DNA from: Bacteroidota bacterium
Lineage (GTDB): Bacteria; Bacteroidota; Bacteroidia; Bacteroidales; DTGW01
Direction: 5' to 3'
Assembly: GCA_029572965.1 (NCBI GenBank)
Contig: JAKPQD010000383.1
Coordinates: 186,001-250,000 of the forward strand
DNA length: 64,000 bases
Shown here: positions 25,898 to 34,724 of the stretch, one piece after another
Numbering within the stretch: position 1 is the first letter of the stretch
How the letters are laid out: every line of letters begins with the position of its first letter
Position numbers and translations under genes: made by a program
Notes under the pieces: model-generated
What the model was told of the DNA's origin: nothing
What the model saw: the letters and a program-made list of their open reading frames with translations, nothing else
The model's database searches: none

Positions 25898-26725
25898 TTA
25901 CATTACAAATGTTTTTCTAACAGCCTCTACGGTATTTAGGATCAAACTGTAATCTTGTTCGGTTAGACCAGATTTTACTTTGTCAAAAGCTGGCTTCAAC
26001 ACCATTAGTTTTTGTTGTATATCGTTAATGTCTTTATTGTTATTATATCTGCCCAAAAGCTCCATAAGTTTATTGTATGATTCGCTTTGTTTTGAAACAA
26101 TATCAACAATCTGAGTATTATTGTATGTATCTTTTGAAATGTGTGTTGCAATGTACATCAACTCTATCCACATGCCAGAAACCAGCATAGCTGAAAGCTC
26201 AGGTTTATTCTGTTTGTTAAGAAATGAATATGTTTCATAAATAGTGTTGGTAACCACTTTAACAAGGCTGTCTTTGTTGTTAAGCTTTGCTTTGAGGTTT
26301 TCGTCAATAAGCGGGCTGTAATCTACTTTGATACCTAAGTCATCAATCAAAGCTTTTACCGGTTCAAGGTAAATCTTGATATCCTGCTCTTTGTTGTATG
26401 TTGAAGCATAAGCCAAATCAGCGCCATAAACACCCAGGTTAATAGCCTTATCCTTTTCAGTTAAATATTTTTCAACTTTATTAGGGGCATTAAGGTTTTT
26501 TACCAAATAAGCAGCCCCAATTTCATTAAGCATTTTGGTCATTTCAAATGGGCTTGGCAAGGGATAAACAATAGCCTCAACATTTTCTGTAATTTCATTT
26601 TTGTTCAATGAATCTGATGTTGCTGTTCCCTGTGGATTATTTGAACTCTGGCATGAAGCTAATGAAATGAAAATAGCCACCCCTACAAGGCCTAAAGCAT
26701 TTAATATGTTTCTCTTTGTTGTCAT
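25898..26725 (-). CDS. Conserved lipoprotein of unknown function
   Basis: The 275-residue protein has a lipoprotein signal peptide with lipobox LASC (Cys25), a Ser/Asn/Thr-rich linker, and an almost entirely helical mature domain. Segments such as YPLPSPFEMTKMLNEIGAAYL, GVYGADLAYAS and MLVSGMWIELMYIATHIS recur in Bacteroidota proteins of unknown role. I do not recognise a named family. A well-formed promoter (TTTG, 18 bases, TAATTTTG) precedes it and a terminator follows it, so it is monocistronic, transcribed toward the ABC exporter. Confidence 0.75.
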   Translation of the reverse strand: MTTKRNILNALGLVGVAIFISLASCQSSNNPQGTATSDSLNKNEITENVEAIVYPLPSPFEMTKMLNEIGAAYLVKNLNAPNKVEKYLTEKDKAINLGVYGADLAYASTYNKEQDIKIYLEPVKALIDDLGIKVDYSPLIDENLKAKLNNKDSLVKVVTNTIYETYSFLNKQNKPELSAMLVSGMWIELMYIATHISKDTYNNTQIVDIVSKQSESYNKLMELLGRYNNNKDINDIQQKLMVLKPAFDKVKSGLTEQDYSLILNTVEAVRKTFVM

Positions 26726-26757
26726 AATGTTAGTAATTTTATTATTCTTTCGGCCAA

Positions 26758-26787
26758 CAAAATTAACTGTTTTTTCGGCATTTCAAA
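26758..26787 (-). promoter_or_regulatory. Bacteroidota-type promoter for the lipoprotein gene
   Basis: On the minus strand TTTG (26784-26787) is followed after 18 bases by TAATTTTG (26758-26765), close to the consensus TTTG-N19-TAnnTTTG. The expected start site is about 25 bases before the ATG at 26725. Confidence 0.7.
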
Positions 26788-27021
26788 TTTTTTATTTTAA
26801 AAGAAAAGTTAATTCCATATAAAATTTTAAAGTACAAAAATATCCACTTACTAATCAAGTGGCGCATGCATAAAACACCGCAAACTAAAGAAATATTAAG
26901 AATTTAACAAGTATTTACCATGAACATTTACCCACTTATTTATATATTTACCTCCTGAATTTTTTTCAACCCTACATAAGGGTAATCATAAATTCAGTTG
27001 TGGATACTATAAAGGCGTAAT

Positions 27022-27993
27022 ATGACTCATAATAATATAAATATTACAGACATCTTACTTTCAAAATACTTTTCAGGCAATGCCAGCGAAGAAGAAGCCA
27101 ATGCTATTCTTATGTGGAAAAAGGCCTCTGAAGCAAACAGAAAGGAATTTGACCAGTCATATCAGGTATGGCAGCTGACCATGACTGCCGGCATCTCGAA
27201 ACTTGACCCTGATGCAGCCTGGAACAAGGTCAATGCCAGGGCTAAAGTGACAAAAAAGCCAACATTCAAAGTTCAAAGGTTTTATAGCAATATGCTCAAA
27301 GTTGCGGCGGTGCTTGTTGTATCCCTATTAACTTGGTTTACCTACGACAGATACTTCTCAACTGTCCGATATTACGCTGATGCAAATATTGAAAATGTAA
27401 TTTTAGAAGATGGGACAAATGTTACATTAAATAAAAATTCGTGGATTGAAGCACCAAAGCACTTTCGGGGTTCATTAAGAAAGGTAAGCATGACAGGTGA
27501 AGCATTTTTTAATGTTAAGCATGACGCTTCCCACCCGTTTATTATCGAAACAAAAAATGCTGCCATAAAAGTACTGGGGACCTCTTTCAATGTAAAAACA
27601 ATGCCGGAAGGCAACATTAATGTTACTGTAGCTACCGGCAGGGTTGCTTTTATGCCTCACAACACAAAAGAGGCTGTAATCCTTTCAAAAGGTGAATATG
27701 TAAGCTGGAATGAATCAAAGAAAGAGCTTAGAAAAGCCCGTAGCGCTAACCAAAACTATTTAGCTTGGAAAACTCACAGGTTTGAGTTTAAAGAAAATAA
27801 GCTGGACAGTGTAATCAAAGCCATTAATGCAATTTATAATTCTGAAATTGCCCTTGGCAAAGAGGTTTCACAACTTAAGCTTACTGCCAGGTTCGACAGC
27901 CTTTCTATTGAGCAAATTGTTGAAACATTGAAAGTTACTTTTAATTTAAAAGCTGAAAACACCAATACTGGCCTTGTCCTTGTAAAAAAATAA
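27022..27993 (+). CDS. FecR-family anti-sigma factor (FecR and DUF4974 domains)
   Basis: The 323-residue protein has a cytoplasmic N-terminal part (residues 1-85, LLSKYFSGNASEEEANAILMW). One membrane span follows (about 91-108), then the periplasmic FecR domain (about 118-215, LEDGTNVTLNKNSWIEAP, GEAFFNVKHDASHPFII, VLGTSFNVK). The C-terminal DUF4974 domain (about 255-322, FEFKENKLDSVIKAINAIY) ends the protein. Such proteins hold an ECF sigma factor at the membrane until a TonB-dependent receptor signals. No ECF sigma gene lies upstream, which is unusual. The next gene, 30 bases downstream, carries the STN domain with which DUF4974-type FecR proteins normally communicate. Confidence 0.93.
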   Translation: MTHNNINITDILLSKYFSGNASEEEANAILMWKKASEANRKEFDQSYQVWQLTMTAGISKLDPDAAWNKVNARAKVTKKPTFKVQRFYSNMLKVAAVLVVSLLTWFTYDRYFSTVRYYADANIENVILEDGTNVTLNKNSWIEAPKHFRGSLRKVSMTGEAFFNVKHDASHPFIIETKNAAIKVLGTSFNVKTMPEGNINVTVATGRVAFMPHNTKEAVILSKGEYVSWNESKKELRKARSANQNYLAWKTHRFEFKENKLDSVIKAINAIYNSEIALGKEVSQLKLTARFDSLSIEQIVETLKVTFNLKAENTNTGLVLVKK

Positions 27994-28022
27994 TTGGCCC
28001 TAACCAGAACAACCCTTAAAAC

Positions 28023-29573
28023 ATGAGCTTTAGGTGGGTAATTATAAGCATATTATTTTTACAATGCAGCATTCAGCTTACAGCTCAAGCCAACCGGACT
28101 ATTAATCTATGTTTTGAAAATATTGAAATTGCTAAAGCCATTGACACCATATCCGGCAAATATCATGTCAACTTCTCTTACAATGCAGAACTCGACGTAT
28201 TGAAAAAAAAGAAAAAAGTTTGTGGCGAATATACTTTATCTTCAGCTCTTCAGGCACTCCTCAACGGTGAAAATACAGGCTATTCAATTATTTCCAACAC
28301 AGTAGTATTGTTTCAGTTAATCACCCCGGATGCCGACTCTATACAAAATATAAGCCCTCCAAAGCCTGAGTTTATTGATATTACAGGCAAAATATCAAAT
28401 GCAACAGACAAAAGCCCAATTTCTTATGCCTCTGTATCGGTAAACAAATATCCAATCTCAACAGTTTGCAACAACGACGGGTATTTTAAACTTCGTCTGC
28501 CCGAAAGGTATTATAATGATACCATTGTAATATCAAGTATAGGTTATATGCAAGAAAAAATAGCTGTTTCTGATTTTAATGGACAAATACGCAACATCAA
28601 ACTTTTTGAATCTGTTGTGAATATCAACCCGGTGATAATTAAACAAATAAGCGCCGAGAATATAGTAAAAGAGTCTTTAAGCCGGATAAAAAACAACTTT
28701 TGCCAAAGAAAAGCGGTTTATACATCGTATTACCGCGAAACTATAAAAGAAAATGAAGAGTATTACTCTGTAGCCGAAGGTGTACTTAATATTGCCAAAG
28801 CCCCTTACAACAGTCATACTCAAATTGACCAGGTAAAAATATTCAAAGCCCGTAAAAATGAAAACAAGCTAAAACTAACGTCTGTCATTTATAAGTTGGA
28901 AGGAGGCGTTGCCAATTGTGTAAAAATGGATATAGTCAAAGACGAAGCTCCTTTTTATTCGAGTGAAGCCTTCAATACATACAAATACCAGGTTGACAGA
29001 ATGGACAATTACAACGGAAGGCTTTTGTACATTATTTCATTTAAACCATACTCCGATACAGAAGACTTGACTTACACAGGAAAACTGTATATCGACAAAG
29101 AAAGCTTTGCTCTTGTTGCTGCAACATTTAAACTTAGCCCTTCGGGCTTAGAAAGGGCAACTCAGCTTTTGGTCAAAAAGACTCCCCGTAAAACCAGGAT
29201 AAAACCTTACAACACTGACTATCGTGTTTTTTACAGAGAAATAAACGGCAAATGGTTTCTCGATTTCACGTACACTGGCATAGAACTGAAAGCAAGGAGC
29301 AAAATTATTGGCTTCAACTCAACATTTTCGGCCATTTCGCAAATGGTGGTAAACAATATCGACACTACTAATACTGAACGTTACAAATACCGTGACATAT
29401 CAAAGGTGCAAGACATCTTTACCGAACAAATTGGCGAACCTGACAAAAACTTTTGGGGCGAATGCAATATTATTGAACCTGAAGAATCTTTGCTTGAAGC
29501 CATCAAACGCATCAGGGTAGAATCAGTTCAAACCAAAAGCCAGGGGTTCTGGCAAAAGATTTTTGGGTTGTAA
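28023..29573 (+). CDS. STN / carboxypeptidase-regulatory-like protein with LolA-like C-terminal region
   Basis: The 516-residue protein has a signal peptide (residues 1-22). An STN (secretin/TonB short N-terminal) domain follows (about 28-98, LCFENIEIAKAIDTISGKY). A CarboxypepD_reg-like beta domain comes next (about 118-200, ITGKISNATDKSPISYASV...DDG-like NNDGYFKL...VISSIGYM). The remaining C-terminal region (about 215-500) is beta-rich, with YTGKLYIDKESFALVAATF suggestive of a LolA/LppX-like half-barrel. The first two modules are those found before TonB-dependent receptor barrels, but no barrel follows. Coupled 30 bases after a FecR gene, it may be a barrel-less signalling partner. That role is an inference. 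Confidence 0.8.
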   Translation: MSFRWVIISILFLQCSIQLTAQANRTINLCFENIEIAKAIDTISGKYHVNFSYNAELDVLKKKKKVCGEYTLSSALQALLNGENTGYSIISNTVVLFQLITPDADSIQNISPPKPEFIDITGKISNATDKSPISYASVSVNKYPISTVCNNDGYFKLRLPERYYNDTIVISSIGYMQEKIAVSDFNGQIRNIKLFESVVNINPVIIKQISAENIVKESLSRIKNNFCQRKAVYTSYYRETIKENEEYYSVAEGVLNIAKAPYNSHTQIDQVKIFKARKNENKLKLTSVIYKLEGGVANCVKMDIVKDEAPFYSSEAFNTYKYQVDRMDNYNGRLLYIISFKPYSDTEDLTYTGKLYIDKESFALVAATFKLSPSGLERATQLLVKKTPRKTRIKPYNTDYRVFYREINGKWFLDFTYTGIELKARSKIIGFNSTFSAISQMVVNNIDTTNTERYKYRDISKVQDIFTEQIGEPDKNFWGECNIIEPEESLLEAIKRIRVESVQTKSQGFWQKIFGL

Positions 29574-29587
29574 GTTGAACAAATCAA

Positions 29588-29989
29588 CTAATTATTTTGC
29601 AACCAATGCAAAGCCTCTTTAGTATCCAAAACTTTCTTTACAGGAATTTTTATATGATGTTCATCAAAATAGCCAACCAAAGCATCTACAGTTTGTGATT
29701 GTTTGCGATTAGCAATAACAACGGCTACTTTTGAATTCACAAACTTTTCAGAATGAGTTTTGAATACATTGGCAAAAGCATCTACCTGCTTAGTTTCAAA
29801 AAGCCGTTTTCCTTTAGTTACATCGCAAATCCAATGATAACCCTCAACAGCTTGTTCTTTCTCAATCAATGCTTTGAATGTTTTATGGATATCATTGGTA
29901 CAAATTTCGCCCCAAAACCGGATAAATACCATTTTTTTTTCTTCATCTATCTGATAATGAGATTTTTTTCTTTCAAATAATCCAAACAT
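29588..29989 (-). CDS. Hypothetical protein, SpoIIAA/STAS-like
   Basis: This 133-residue soluble protein has the pattern of SpoIIAA-like or CRAL-TRIO/STAS-type folds. It opens with a strand pair (YQIDEEKKMVFIRFWGEI), then a helix (NDIHKTFKALIEKE). A central strand (HWICDVTKGKR) and a VAVVIANRKQ strand follow, and a helical end (DTKEALHWLQNN). No catalytic motif is seen. It is convergent with the STN protein gene, with a small AGTTGA/TCAACT hairpin between them. A TATGTTTG -7-like box stands at 30012-30019. Function unknown. Confidence 0.65.
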   Translation of the reverse strand: MFGLFERKKSHYQIDEEKKMVFIRFWGEICTNDIHKTFKALIEKEQAVEGYHWICDVTKGKRLFETKQVDAFANVFKTHSEKFVNSKVAVVIANRKQSQTVDALVGYFDEHHIKIPVKKVLDTKEALHWLQNN

Positions 29990-30340
29990 AGGTCAGGTCA
30001 AATAATTTTATCAAACATAAGCAAAAGTATGGTCTTTTAATCACAAAAATGAGCAACATCATCAAAATATTCAGGAAGAGTTTGGGTAAAAAGCCTAAAA
30101 AAGCTAACCGAAAAGGGCTGTAATTTTTGCAAACAAACACAAAGTGTTGCCAATCAATATTTTACTCAACTTATTTAAAATACAAGCTTATTAAGCAAGA
30201 TATACAAAATAAACCGGGTCCCTGCAATGCGTGGTTTATTTAGAATGTTGTCCAAAAGCCCAATGACAACAAAAAAAACAACCATTGCCCTGGCAAAAAA
30301 CAAGGCCAATGGTTGTTATTATTTTGAAACTCCGAAAAGC
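29990..30340. other. Intergenic region with two hairpins
   Basis: No gene is evident in these 351 bases. A perfect 9-bp inverted repeat AAATAAACC/GGTTTATTT (30207-30241) encloses GGGTCCC. A second hairpin (30277-30317) is the carboxylesterase terminator. The right-hand part seems to be 3' regulatory DNA and the left-hand part the promoter of the STAS-like gene. Confidence 0.5.
30277..30317 (-). terminator. Hairpin terminator of the carboxylesterase gene
   Basis: Arms AACAACCATTG and CAATGGTTGTT, with GCC/GGC continuing inward, are followed on the minus strand by a T-run. It lies 24 bases after the carboxylesterase stop codon. Confidence 0.85.
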
Positions 30341-31903
30341 TTATTCAAGAGGTTTGATGAATTGCATCAGCTCTCTGTCATGGTTGTTTACAATTTTACA
30401 TTCGTTATCAAAATACATGGTAGCTCCGTTTTGGGCAGTATAAGGTTCCCATTGTGGCAACATCCCTTCTACGTTAGGATTGGCTGTTTTTATAAAATTT
30501 ATCCACGCAGAACTCATTTTGTCAGCTAACTTATAGGCTTCAGGGGTAGTACTTGTCCAGTCAGTACGCATATCAACATTATTGAAGGCCAAAGGAATAT
30601 CCAAACCATGAAACGCACCCTTTGAAGCGCTGTCAACGGGGCTCTTCCATGCCAGCAAATACATATACAATGGGGCACTTGTTTCTTTTGCCCTTGCATC
30701 GGCTGTTCTAATAGTATAAGGCCTGAAAACTTTATCAATAGAGAGAAGGTCCTGAGGAGTATAATCGGGATATGCCTTTGCAAATAGCTTTATGTATTGT
30801 TCTGTTTTATTTCCATATTCTTTTGCCAGACGTTGTTTTGCCTGCTCCAGGGTTAATTTTTTGTCGGCATAAGCAGTTGGCATCAGTTCGTTAAAAGTAG
30901 AACCCATCATAAGGGGAATATCTTTTGAGAAATCTGCAAAACCAGGGCTGAAAGGTTGCTGAATTAAAACAACACCATCTGCAGAGGGTGCAAAACCAAA
31001 CATTGTAGGCGACCCGGGTTTTCTCGGGCCGGCAATTTTTGCAATAGCATCATTCCCGGCTTTTACAAGAGCCAAATATGAGATAGTATCGAGCTTTTGC
31101 ACATCTTCTTTTTTCAAGCCCAAATTTTCAAGTACTGCTAAACCCAAGCTTTGCGATTTTTCTTTATTCATTGTGTTGATAAGTGTTCCACTTTGAATAA
31201 TAGCCTTGTGAAACAAACCTTTTGCAGCCGGCATACACATGAGAGTGCCAACTTTTCCGCCTCCGCCTGATTCGCCAACAATGGTAACATCAGAAGGGTT
31301 GCCTCCAAAATTTTCAATGTTATTTTTAACCCATTGCAGGGCCTTTACAATGTCGAGCATACCAACGTTGGCTGATTGAGCATATTTTTCGCCACAAGCC
31401 GACAAATCCAGAAACCCAAGAATATTCAGCCGGTGATTAACCGATACTACAACAATGTCACCTTTTTTGGCTAAAGCCTGACCATAAGTCATCGGATCAT
31501 TACTGCTTCCCACATGAAAACCGCCGCCATGCAACCAAACCATTACCGGACGTTTTTTGCCGTCATTAATGCCTTGTGTCCATACATTGAGGTTAAATAG
31601 TTTTTTTTCGTCCTGGGTAGAATCAGGAATCCAAGGCACAATTTGTTTGGCAACAAAGCCAAAATTTTTACATTCTAAAACATTGTCCCAGGCATCGGGG
31701 TCTTGTGGGGGCATAAACCTTTCGGCTTTGGCATAGGGTATGCCTTTAAAAGCATATACAGTGTCGCTATAACTCCCACGCACCTCACCAAAGGTGGTTT
31801 TAACAATGGGTTCGAGGGTGCTGCCGGCCTTTGTCTTGCAGCCTGAAATGCAACACACTCCTGCAACCATCAAGAAGAGCATAAAATTTTTAAAATGTCT
31901 CAT
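30341..31903 (-). CDS. Type-B carboxylesterase/lipase family lipoprotein
   Basis: The 520-residue alpha/beta-hydrolase carries a lipoprotein signal (lipobox ISGC, Cys22). It has the type-B carboxylesterase features: oxyanion loop HGGGFHVGSS (125-134), NHRLNILGFL, nucleophile Ser212 in GESGGGGKVG (the usual motif is GESAG), an acidic residue in GSTFNELMPT, and His in GAFHGLDIPLAF. It should hydrolyse carboxylic esters at the cell envelope, possibly acyl or feruloyl groups on plant polysaccharides, given the xylan enzymes elsewhere. The substrate is not shown by the sequence. It is monocistronic with its own terminator. Confidence 0.9.
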   Translation of the reverse strand: MRHFKNFMLFLMVAGVCCISGCKTKAGSTLEPIVKTTFGEVRGSYSDTVYAFKGIPYAKAERFMPPQDPDAWDNVLECKNFGFVAKQIVPWIPDSTQDEKKLFNLNVWTQGINDGKKRPVMVWLHGGGFHVGSSNDPMTYGQALAKKGDIVVVSVNHRLNILGFLDLSACGEKYAQSANVGMLDIVKALQWVKNNIENFGGNPSDVTIVGESGGGGKVGTLMCMPAAKGLFHKAIIQSGTLINTMNKEKSQSLGLAVLENLGLKKEDVQKLDTISYLALVKAGNDAIAKIAGPRKPGSPTMFGFAPSADGVVLIQQPFSPGFADFSKDIPLMMGSTFNELMPTAYADKKLTLEQAKQRLAKEYGNKTEQYIKLFAKAYPDYTPQDLLSIDKVFRPYTIRTADARAKETSAPLYMYLLAWKSPVDSASKGAFHGLDIPLAFNNVDMRTDWTSTTPEAYKLADKMSSAWINFIKTANPNVEGMLPQWEPYTAQNGATMYFDNECKIVNNHDRELMQFIKPLE

Positions 31904-31994
31904 AGTATTGTTTGTTTATGTTGTGAATATGTAATAAATGTTAAAAATACATTTTATTTTCTTTGTCTTGAAAAAATAAAAAGATTTAAATCTA

Positions 31995-32026
31995 TTTTAA
32001 CCCTATTGATGTAATTAGGGTTAAAA
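31995..32026. terminator. 11-bp perfect inverted repeat between thiD and the carboxylesterase gene
   Basis: TTTTAACCCTA and TAGGGTTAAAA are separated by 10 bases. It may terminate the thi operon or be an operator for the carboxylesterase; the T-run on either side is weak. Confidence 0.4.
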
Positions 32027-32072
32027 AGAATTGAATTTCAAAAAATTAACAACATTTCAAACAATTTCTAAA

Positions 32073-32837
32073 TCAGTTTGTTTCGTCCATGACTTGAGGG
32101 TTATGTAACTTGTCATAAAACCCAATGAGATATTTTGAAGATAATAAATATGAATCATACAGGGACTTGTTTTTACCAATATAACAAGCAAGGGCCGTTG
32201 AAAGAGTACAACCGGTACCATGACTGTACGAGAATTTTTTACGCTTTCTTTGAAAATGGTACACATCTGTTGGGGTAATCAACGCTTCTTTAAGCAATTT
32301 ATCGCTAAAATGTCCTCCCTTTAACAAAACAGAGGTATTCCATTCCTTACATTTTTCAATTGCTATTTCAATAGCTTCTTCAATTTTATTGATTTTTTGA
32401 TTGGTAAGAATCTCAAATTCAAGTTTATTAGGAGTTATTAAATCGGTTAAAGGAAACAATGCTTGTTGTAAAACCTTCAATGACGATTTGTCTAAAAATG
32501 GCACCCCTCCCGTAGAAAATAAAACTGGGTCGAGGATTACATGTTTTTGAGAAAATTGTTTTAAACAATCAACAATAGCCAATAAATTGTCGTGACTGCA
32601 AATAGCCCCAATTTTAACAGTTTTAACCGGAAATGAGAGAAAGCATTGCTCTATTTGAAATTTCAACAAGCTTGTTTGCACGGCCTCAACCTTAAAAACT
32701 TTATTAAAGTTTTGCACGGTAATGCCGGTAATAGCCGAAAGTGGCCAATAACCCAAATTATAAGCTACTTTAATATCTTGTTGGATACCGGCACCACCGC
32801 TGTTGTCAGAGGCTGCAATAGTCAAAAAATAATCCAT
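32073..32837 (-). CDS. thiD: Hydroxymethylpyrimidine/phosphomethylpyrimidine kinase ThiD
   Basis: This 254-residue ribokinase-fold enzyme has the ThiD signature at the N-terminus (IAASDNSGGAGIQQDIK, more often SDSSGGAGIQAD), ITGITVQN, ILDPVLFSTGG, and the C-terminal anion hole/base segment SYSHGTGCTLSTALACYIGK. It phosphorylates HMP to HMP-P and HMP-PP, the pyrimidine half of thiamine. It is the last gene of the TPP-riboswitch operon and begins directly after the thiC stop codon. Confidence 0.95.
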   Translation of the reverse strand: MDYFLTIAASDNSGGAGIQQDIKVAYNLGYWPLSAITGITVQNFNKVFKVEAVQTSLLKFQIEQCFLSFPVKTVKIGAICSHDNLLAIVDCLKQFSQKHVILDPVLFSTGGVPFLDKSSLKVLQQALFPLTDLITPNKLEFEILTNQKINKIEEAIEIAIEKCKEWNTSVLLKGGHFSDKLLKEALITPTDVYHFQRKRKKFSYSHGTGCTLSTALACYIGKNKSLYDSYLLSSKYLIGFYDKLHNPQVMDETN

Positions 32838-34112
32838 CTATATATTTTTATCATTTTTAACGGCACACAAACTGCCACACATTGTACAGTAGTCTTCATT
32901 ACTGCTTTCCGATTCCAATTTTCGTTTTTGTGCCATTTCAGGATCAAGGGCATTGATAAATATAGTGTCCCAGTCTAACTCACGGCGAGCCTTTGAAACA
33001 ACATAATCACGTTGACGGCTGCCATAGATGTTTTTTACAATATCGGCGCTATGGGCTGCAATTTTGCCAGCCATAACACCTTCTTTTACATCGGATATAT
33101 TGGGTAAGCACAAATGCTCGGCCGGGGTTACATAACACAAAAAATCGGCTCCATAAATAGCAGCAATAGTACCGCCAATGGCCCCTACTATATGGTCATA
33201 ACCCGGGGCCGAATCGGTTACCAATGGGCCCAAAACATAGAAGGGGGCATTGTGACAAAGTTTTTTCATCAGTCTCATATTTATTTCTATTTGATCTAAA
33301 GGCATGTGCCCCGGCCCTTCAACCATAACCTGCACTCCCATTTCTCGTGCACGGTCAACCAATTCGCCAAGAATTAATAATTCAGATATTTGTCCCCTGT
33401 CGGTAGCATCGGCTCCACAACCTGGCCGTAACCCATCTCCTAAACTGATGGTAACATCATATTTTTTGCATATTTCAAGTATCCTGTCGTATTGCTCATA
33501 AAGAGGGTTTTCTTTCTTGTTATCCAATATCCATCGTTTCAACAAAGCCCCGCCACGGCTTACTATACCGCAAACCCGTTTGTCATTGTCTAAAAACGAA
33601 AGAGAATGCCTGGTAACCCCACAATGAAGTGTCATAAAATCAACGCCCATCTGGGCCTGAATTTCAATTTCATTAAACAAATCTTCGGGTTCAAGCTGTG
33701 CTATTCTTTTGCCTTCAGACAGTAAACGGGCTACTACTCCATAAACAGGTACAGTACCAACCATTACTGAAGATTCTGATATAATTTGTTGTAAGATTTT
33801 GTGAAGGTTGCCCCCTGTAGATAAATCCATGATAGCATCGGCGCCATACTTTATTGCAACCTTCATTTTTTCCATTTCTTCAGAAATATTGCAATGTTTT
33901 TCGGATGTACCAATATTTGCATTAATCTTTGTTGATAAACCTTTGCCAATACCTCGAACCGGGAACGTATGGTTTTTGTTTTTGGGAATTACTATCCGAC
34001 CAAAAGCTATTTCATCTCTTAACCAATTAACATCTACATTTTCTTTATTTGCCACTTCAAGCATTTCGGGGGTAATAATGCCTTCTTTTGCTTTTTGTAT
34101 TTGAGTACTCAT
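32838..34112 (-). CDS. thiC: Phosphomethylpyrimidine synthase ThiC (short type)
   Basis: The 424-residue radical-SAM enzyme turns 5-aminoimidazole ribotide into HMP-P. Recognisable parts are INANIGTS, MDLSTGGNLHKI, VPVYGV, DFMTLHCGVT, SRGGALLKRW, GDGLRPGCGADATDRGQ, VEGPGHMPLDQI, FYVLGPLVTDSAPGYDHI and the C-terminal cluster motif CTMCGSLCAVK. It lacks the N-terminal domain of about 150-200 residues found in the long (>600-residue) form. This is the length usual in archaea and clostridial-type bacteria. It overlaps thiE by four bases and abuts thiD. Confidence 0.96.
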   Translation of the reverse strand: MSTQIQKAKEGIITPEMLEVANKENVDVNWLRDEIAFGRIVIPKNKNHTFPVRGIGKGLSTKINANIGTSEKHCNISEEMEKMKVAIKYGADAIMDLSTGGNLHKILQQIISESSVMVGTVPVYGVVARLLSEGKRIAQLEPEDLFNEIEIQAQMGVDFMTLHCGVTRHSLSFLDNDKRVCGIVSRGGALLKRWILDNKKENPLYEQYDRILEICKKYDVTISLGDGLRPGCGADATDRGQISELLILGELVDRAREMGVQVMVEGPGHMPLDQIEINMRLMKKLCHNAPFYVLGPLVTDSAPGYDHIVGAIGGTIAAIYGADFLCYVTPAEHLCLPNISDVKEGVMAGKIAAHSADIVKNIYGSRQRDYVVSKARRELDWDTIFINALDPEMAQKRKLESESSNEDYCTMCGSLCAVKNDKNI

Positions 34113-34723
34113 CTTTTTCTTTTTAATAGATTGTTTAAATCTTGGATTCTTTTGTCAAATTCGTCGGTTTGCATAAAATGACGTACCATTGCAATGTTTT
34201 GTGCACCAGCATCAATTACCTGTTCAATGTTTTCGGGGAAAATACCTCCTATGGCAACTACTGGTACATGTGAAAAACCCAAAACCTGTTTCAATTGTTC
34301 TGTACCAACCGGTTTATCGGGTTTGGCTTTTGCATTAGTAGGATAAATTGGGCCAAAACCAATATAATCGGGTTTTTTCTTTAATGCTTCTTTTGCTTGT
34401 TCTATTGAATGGGTAGATAGACCTATTTTCATGTTGCCAACTATTTTTCGGGCATCTTCAACAGAAATATCGTCTTGTCCAAGGTGTAAATAATCTGCAT
34501 CGCAAATAGCTGCAATATCTGGCCGATCATTTACAACAAAATTAGTAGATGTACCTTTAGTTATACTGCGTATGTTTTTTGCTATTTTTATCAATTCTTT
34601 ATCAGAAAGGTGTTTTTCGCGCAGTTGCAACATCTGTATGCCATGGGCCACACATTTTTCAGCAATTGCAGAATATGACAAGTATGGTTTTGTGATAATT
34701 ATATATATGCCAAAGTTCTCCAT
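34109..34723 (-). CDS. thiE: Thiamine-phosphate synthase ThiE
   Basis: This 204-residue TIM-barrel enzyme joins HMP-PP and the thiazole phosphate to thiamine phosphate. It has QLREKHLSDKELIK, FVVNDRPDIAAICDADYLHLGQDD, IGLSTHSIEQA, DYIGFGPIYPTNAKA-PDKPVG and VVAIGGIFPENI, all in family positions. It begins one base after the thi4 stop and its end overlaps the thiC start by four bases, so it is translationally coupled within the operon. Confidence 0.96.
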   Translation of the reverse strand: MENFGIYIIITKPYLSYSAIAEKCVAHGIQMLQLREKHLSDKELIKIAKNIRSITKGTSTNFVVNDRPDIAAICDADYLHLGQDDISVEDARKIVGNMKIGLSTHSIEQAKEALKKKPDYIGFGPIYPTNAKAKPDKPVGTEQLKQVLGFSHVPVVAIGGIFPENIEQVIDAGAQNIAMVRHFMQTDEFDKRIQDLNNLLKRKR

Positions 34724-34724
34724 A

